A stretch of DNA of 7,442 nucleotides from an uncultured bacterium (GTDB taxonomy: Bacteria; Planctomycetota; Phycisphaerae; Phycisphaerales; SM1A02), in contig CAJACJ010000385.1 of the NCBI GenBank assembly GCA_903938205.1, forward strand, positions 1-7,442, read 5' to 3'. Positions 6,094 to 7,442 of the stretch are shown piece by piece. Both the position numbers and the translations under genes were made by a program. Position 1 is the stretch's first letter. Each line of letters opens with the position of its first letter. The notes below the pieces were generated by a model. It saw only the letters and a list, made by a program, of their open reading frames with translations, was not told the origin of the DNA and did no database searches.

Positions 6094-6885
6094 ATGAAAC
6101 GCATTCAAAATATTATTCTTCTTCTTTCAATTTTGTTCATCACCCAATTCGCCTTCGCCGAAAAAGATCTTGGCGAGTTGCTGACCAAGGCAGCCACGAC
6201 CACAACCCAATCCAATGGGGGAGCGTTCAATGACATCACCCAGTCCTTCGAGCGCTTTATCCACACGTGGTTCATCATCAAATTGTTCTCGGGCTTATTG
6301 CTGAGCGTGCTGCTGGCCACCTTGATCGCGCAACATCCGCGCCGCAGCACCAGGCTGAATCCATTGTCGGACCATGAGGAGCGAAAGTCGTTGGTGGTGC
6401 TTGCGGTAGTTGGCGCCGTTGTCGCTGAACTTGTGCAAGTGAATTCATCCATGGCCTTGGTTATTTTCGGCATTGGCGGCTTGATTCGCTTCCGAACAGT
6501 GCTGGACAATCCAAAGATCACGGGCAAGGCGATTTTGTGCGTGCTGCTTGGCCTGGCGTGCGGACTTGGTCAATGGGCCACAGCCGTGTTTGTGACCGTG
6601 TTCGCATGGTTGCTGATTTTGTTTTTAGAAATGCACCTCAGCGCGCGTGTGAAAATTCGCGTGGGCGAAAAAGGCAATGTGCAGGATACCTACAAGGCCG
6701 CCGTTGACGCGCTGAAGGTGTTGCATTGCCGCGTGAAGAGCTCGTCCATTCTTGCCGAGAAGCGCCAAGTGATCGCGCTGGTGTTTATTCCAAGCGGAGT
6801 TGATCCCAAGGAACTTGAGACACAGTTGTTGGCCAAGTTGCCAAAATCATCTAGCGTTTCGGAAGTGGAAATAGAGGTCGAGTGA
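6094..6885 (+). CDS. DUF4956/MgtC-like membrane protein with signal peptide and C-terminal ferredoxin-like domain
   Basis: The 263-residue protein starts with a signal peptide (1-22, ending QFAFA). A Thr/Gln-rich extracytoplasmic stretch follows, with a membrane helix at about 59-78 (WFIIKLFSGLLLSVLLATLI). A basic loop (HPRRSTR, 81-87) and two more hydrophobic segments (99-115 and 119-131) come next. The motif GGLIRFRT (128-135) leads into GLACGLGQW (153-161) and a last helix to about 180. IRFRT followed by a G-L-A-C-G segment is typical of DUF4956 proteins and resembles the MgtC/SapB layout. Residues 183-263 are soluble, with alternating beta-alpha character, like the ACT-type tail of MgtC proteins. 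DUF4956 function is not established; genes of this kind are often next to VTC-type polyphosphate polymerases, but none is visible here. A signal peptide in front of this domain is unusual. It is followed by a probable terminator and divergent from the lipoprotein gene. Confidence 0.75.
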   Translation: MKRIQNIILLLSILFITQFAFAEKDLGELLTKAATTTTQSNGGAFNDITQSFERFIHTWFIIKLFSGLLLSVLLATLIAQHPRRSTRLNPLSDHEERKSLVVLAVVGAVVAELVQVNSSMALVIFGIGGLIRFRTVLDNPKITGKAILCVLLGLACGLGQWATAVFVTVFAWLLILFLEMHLSARVKIRVGEKGNVQDTYKAAVDALKVLHCRVKSSSILAEKRQVIALVFIPSGVDPKELETQLLAKLPKSSSVSEVEIEVE

Positions 6886-6907
6886 GGCGTGCGTTCGCTT
6901 TGAACAG

Positions 6908-6948
6908 CGCGTCAACTGGTGATTCTTTGAATCTTGGCGTGTTTTTTT
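6908..6948 (+). terminator. Probable intrinsic terminator after the DUF4956-like gene
   Basis: CGCGTCAA (6908-6915) pairs with TTGGCGTG (6934-6941), including wobble pairs. GATTC (6921-6925) pairs with GAATC (6929-6933) around loop TTT. A 5-base bulge separates the two stem parts on the left arm. Seven T (6942-6948) follow directly. It sits 23 bases after the upstream stop and 25 before the next start codon, so it would separate expression of the two genes. The bulge and wobbles make it weaker than a textbook terminator. Confidence 0.5.
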
Positions 6949-6972
6949 CAAATGCCATCGCAGGGCAACTGA

Positions 6973-7442
6973 ATGCGTAACGCTTCACACGACACGGTGC
7001 GAAACGTGAATGTGCAGGGCGGTCTTGGGGTGCATGTTCGCGGCGTCAGCCACATCTTTGATGGCATGCAAGTTATTCAACAAGCGGATTTGCAAGTGGA
7101 ACCCGGCGGCTTCTTGGCGATTGTTGGCGATTCTGGCGGTGGCAAAACAACATTATTACGCTTGATCGGTGGATTGCTTGCTCCAACGCGGGGCGAGATT
7201 GTGTTCACTGCGAGTGGCGAAATGAAAGCAGGTGAAAGCGCTCGTGGCACCAGCAGTCAATCAACGCAGGCCGTCGCGCAAACAAGCTCCATTAGCTTTT
7301 GTTTCCAAGAGGGGCGATTACTACCGTGGCGCAATGTGCTGGACAATGTGGCGCTGCCACTGGAACTCAACGGAGTGCTAGCGCACGAAAGACGCGCCGC
7401 CGCGCGTGAGATGTTGGCGAAGATGCAATTGTCGGACAGCGA
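6973..7442 (+). CDS. ABC transporter ATP-binding protein, NitT/TauT (TauB/SsuB)-like, partial at C-terminus
   Basis: The frame opens at ATG 6973, directly after an in-frame TGA and 7 bases after AGGG, and runs 156 codons off the window. The start of the nucleotide-binding domain is clear: VRGVSHIFDG (22-31), Walker A GDSGGGKTT (52-60) followed by LLRLIGGLLAPTRGEI, and the Q-loop FCFQEGRLLPWRNVLDNVALPLEL (109-132). The wording RLLPWRNVLDNV is characteristic of the nitrate/sulfonate/taurine importer branch, where the ATPase drives uptake with a permease and a periplasmic binding protein. The Walker B and signature motifs lie beyond the end. Between Walker A and the Q-loop (82-106) is a Ser/Thr/Gln/Ala-rich stretch, so Lys58 to Gln112 spans 54 residues, longer than the roughly 37-42 usual in the family. 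The substrate cannot be told from this fragment. Confidence 0.85.
   Translation, partial: MRNASHDTVRNVNVQGGLGVHVRGVSHIFDGMQVIQQADLQVEPGGFLAIVGDSGGGKTTLLRLIGGLLAPTRGEIVFTASGEMKAGESARGTSSQSTQAVAQTSSISFCFQEGRLLPWRNVLDNVALPLELNGVLAHERRAAAREMLAKMQLSDS

Overview
The window looks like chromosomal DNA of a Gram-negative-type bacterium with roughly 50% GC. Four of the six proteins start with an export signal, one of them with a lipobox. I cannot fix the phylum. A stand-alone RlmK and a proton pyrophosphatase of the divergent type fit several lineages, including the Planctomycetota/Verrucomicrobiota side, but that is only a guess. There is no sign of a phage, an insertion sequence, CRISPR or a tRNA.

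Layout: 1-732 (minus) is the 5' part of a DedA-family membrane protein, cut by the window start. 782-3325 (minus) is a complete membrane-bound proton-pumping pyrophosphatase (hppA) that reads towards dedA, with only 49 bases between them. That junction carries a nested hairpin followed by a T-rich tract. It has the form of an intrinsic terminator, yet it lies over the dedA start codon and signal-peptide codons. 3326-3657 is a divergent intergenic region with an overlapping-hairpin leader on the hppA side and paired palindromes on the other side. 3658-4668 (plus) is a stand-alone RlmK-type 23S rRNA methyltransferase. It converges on 4706-6019 (minus), a lipoprotein with a lysine-aspartate repeat linker and a beta-propeller. 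A 74-base divergent gap follows, then 6094-6885 (plus), a DUF4956/MgtC-like membrane protein. A probable terminator at 6908-6948 comes next, and then 6973-7442 (plus), the 5' part of a NitT/TauT-type ABC transporter ATPase that runs off the window end.

How the genes fit together: the hppA-dedA pair is the most credible functional unit. The pyrophosphatase recovers energy from the pyrophosphate of biosynthesis as a proton gradient, and DedA proteins are linked to proton-motive-force homeostasis and lipid-carrier recycling. The lipoprotein and the DUF4956-like protein share a divergent control region and both belong to the envelope. The rest is ordinary housekeeping. I see no convincing wholly new multi-gene system. 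The most unusual items are the terminator-like element inside the start of dedA, the alternative hairpins in the hppA leader, and the lysine-aspartate-linker propeller lipoprotein beside the DUF4956-like gene.
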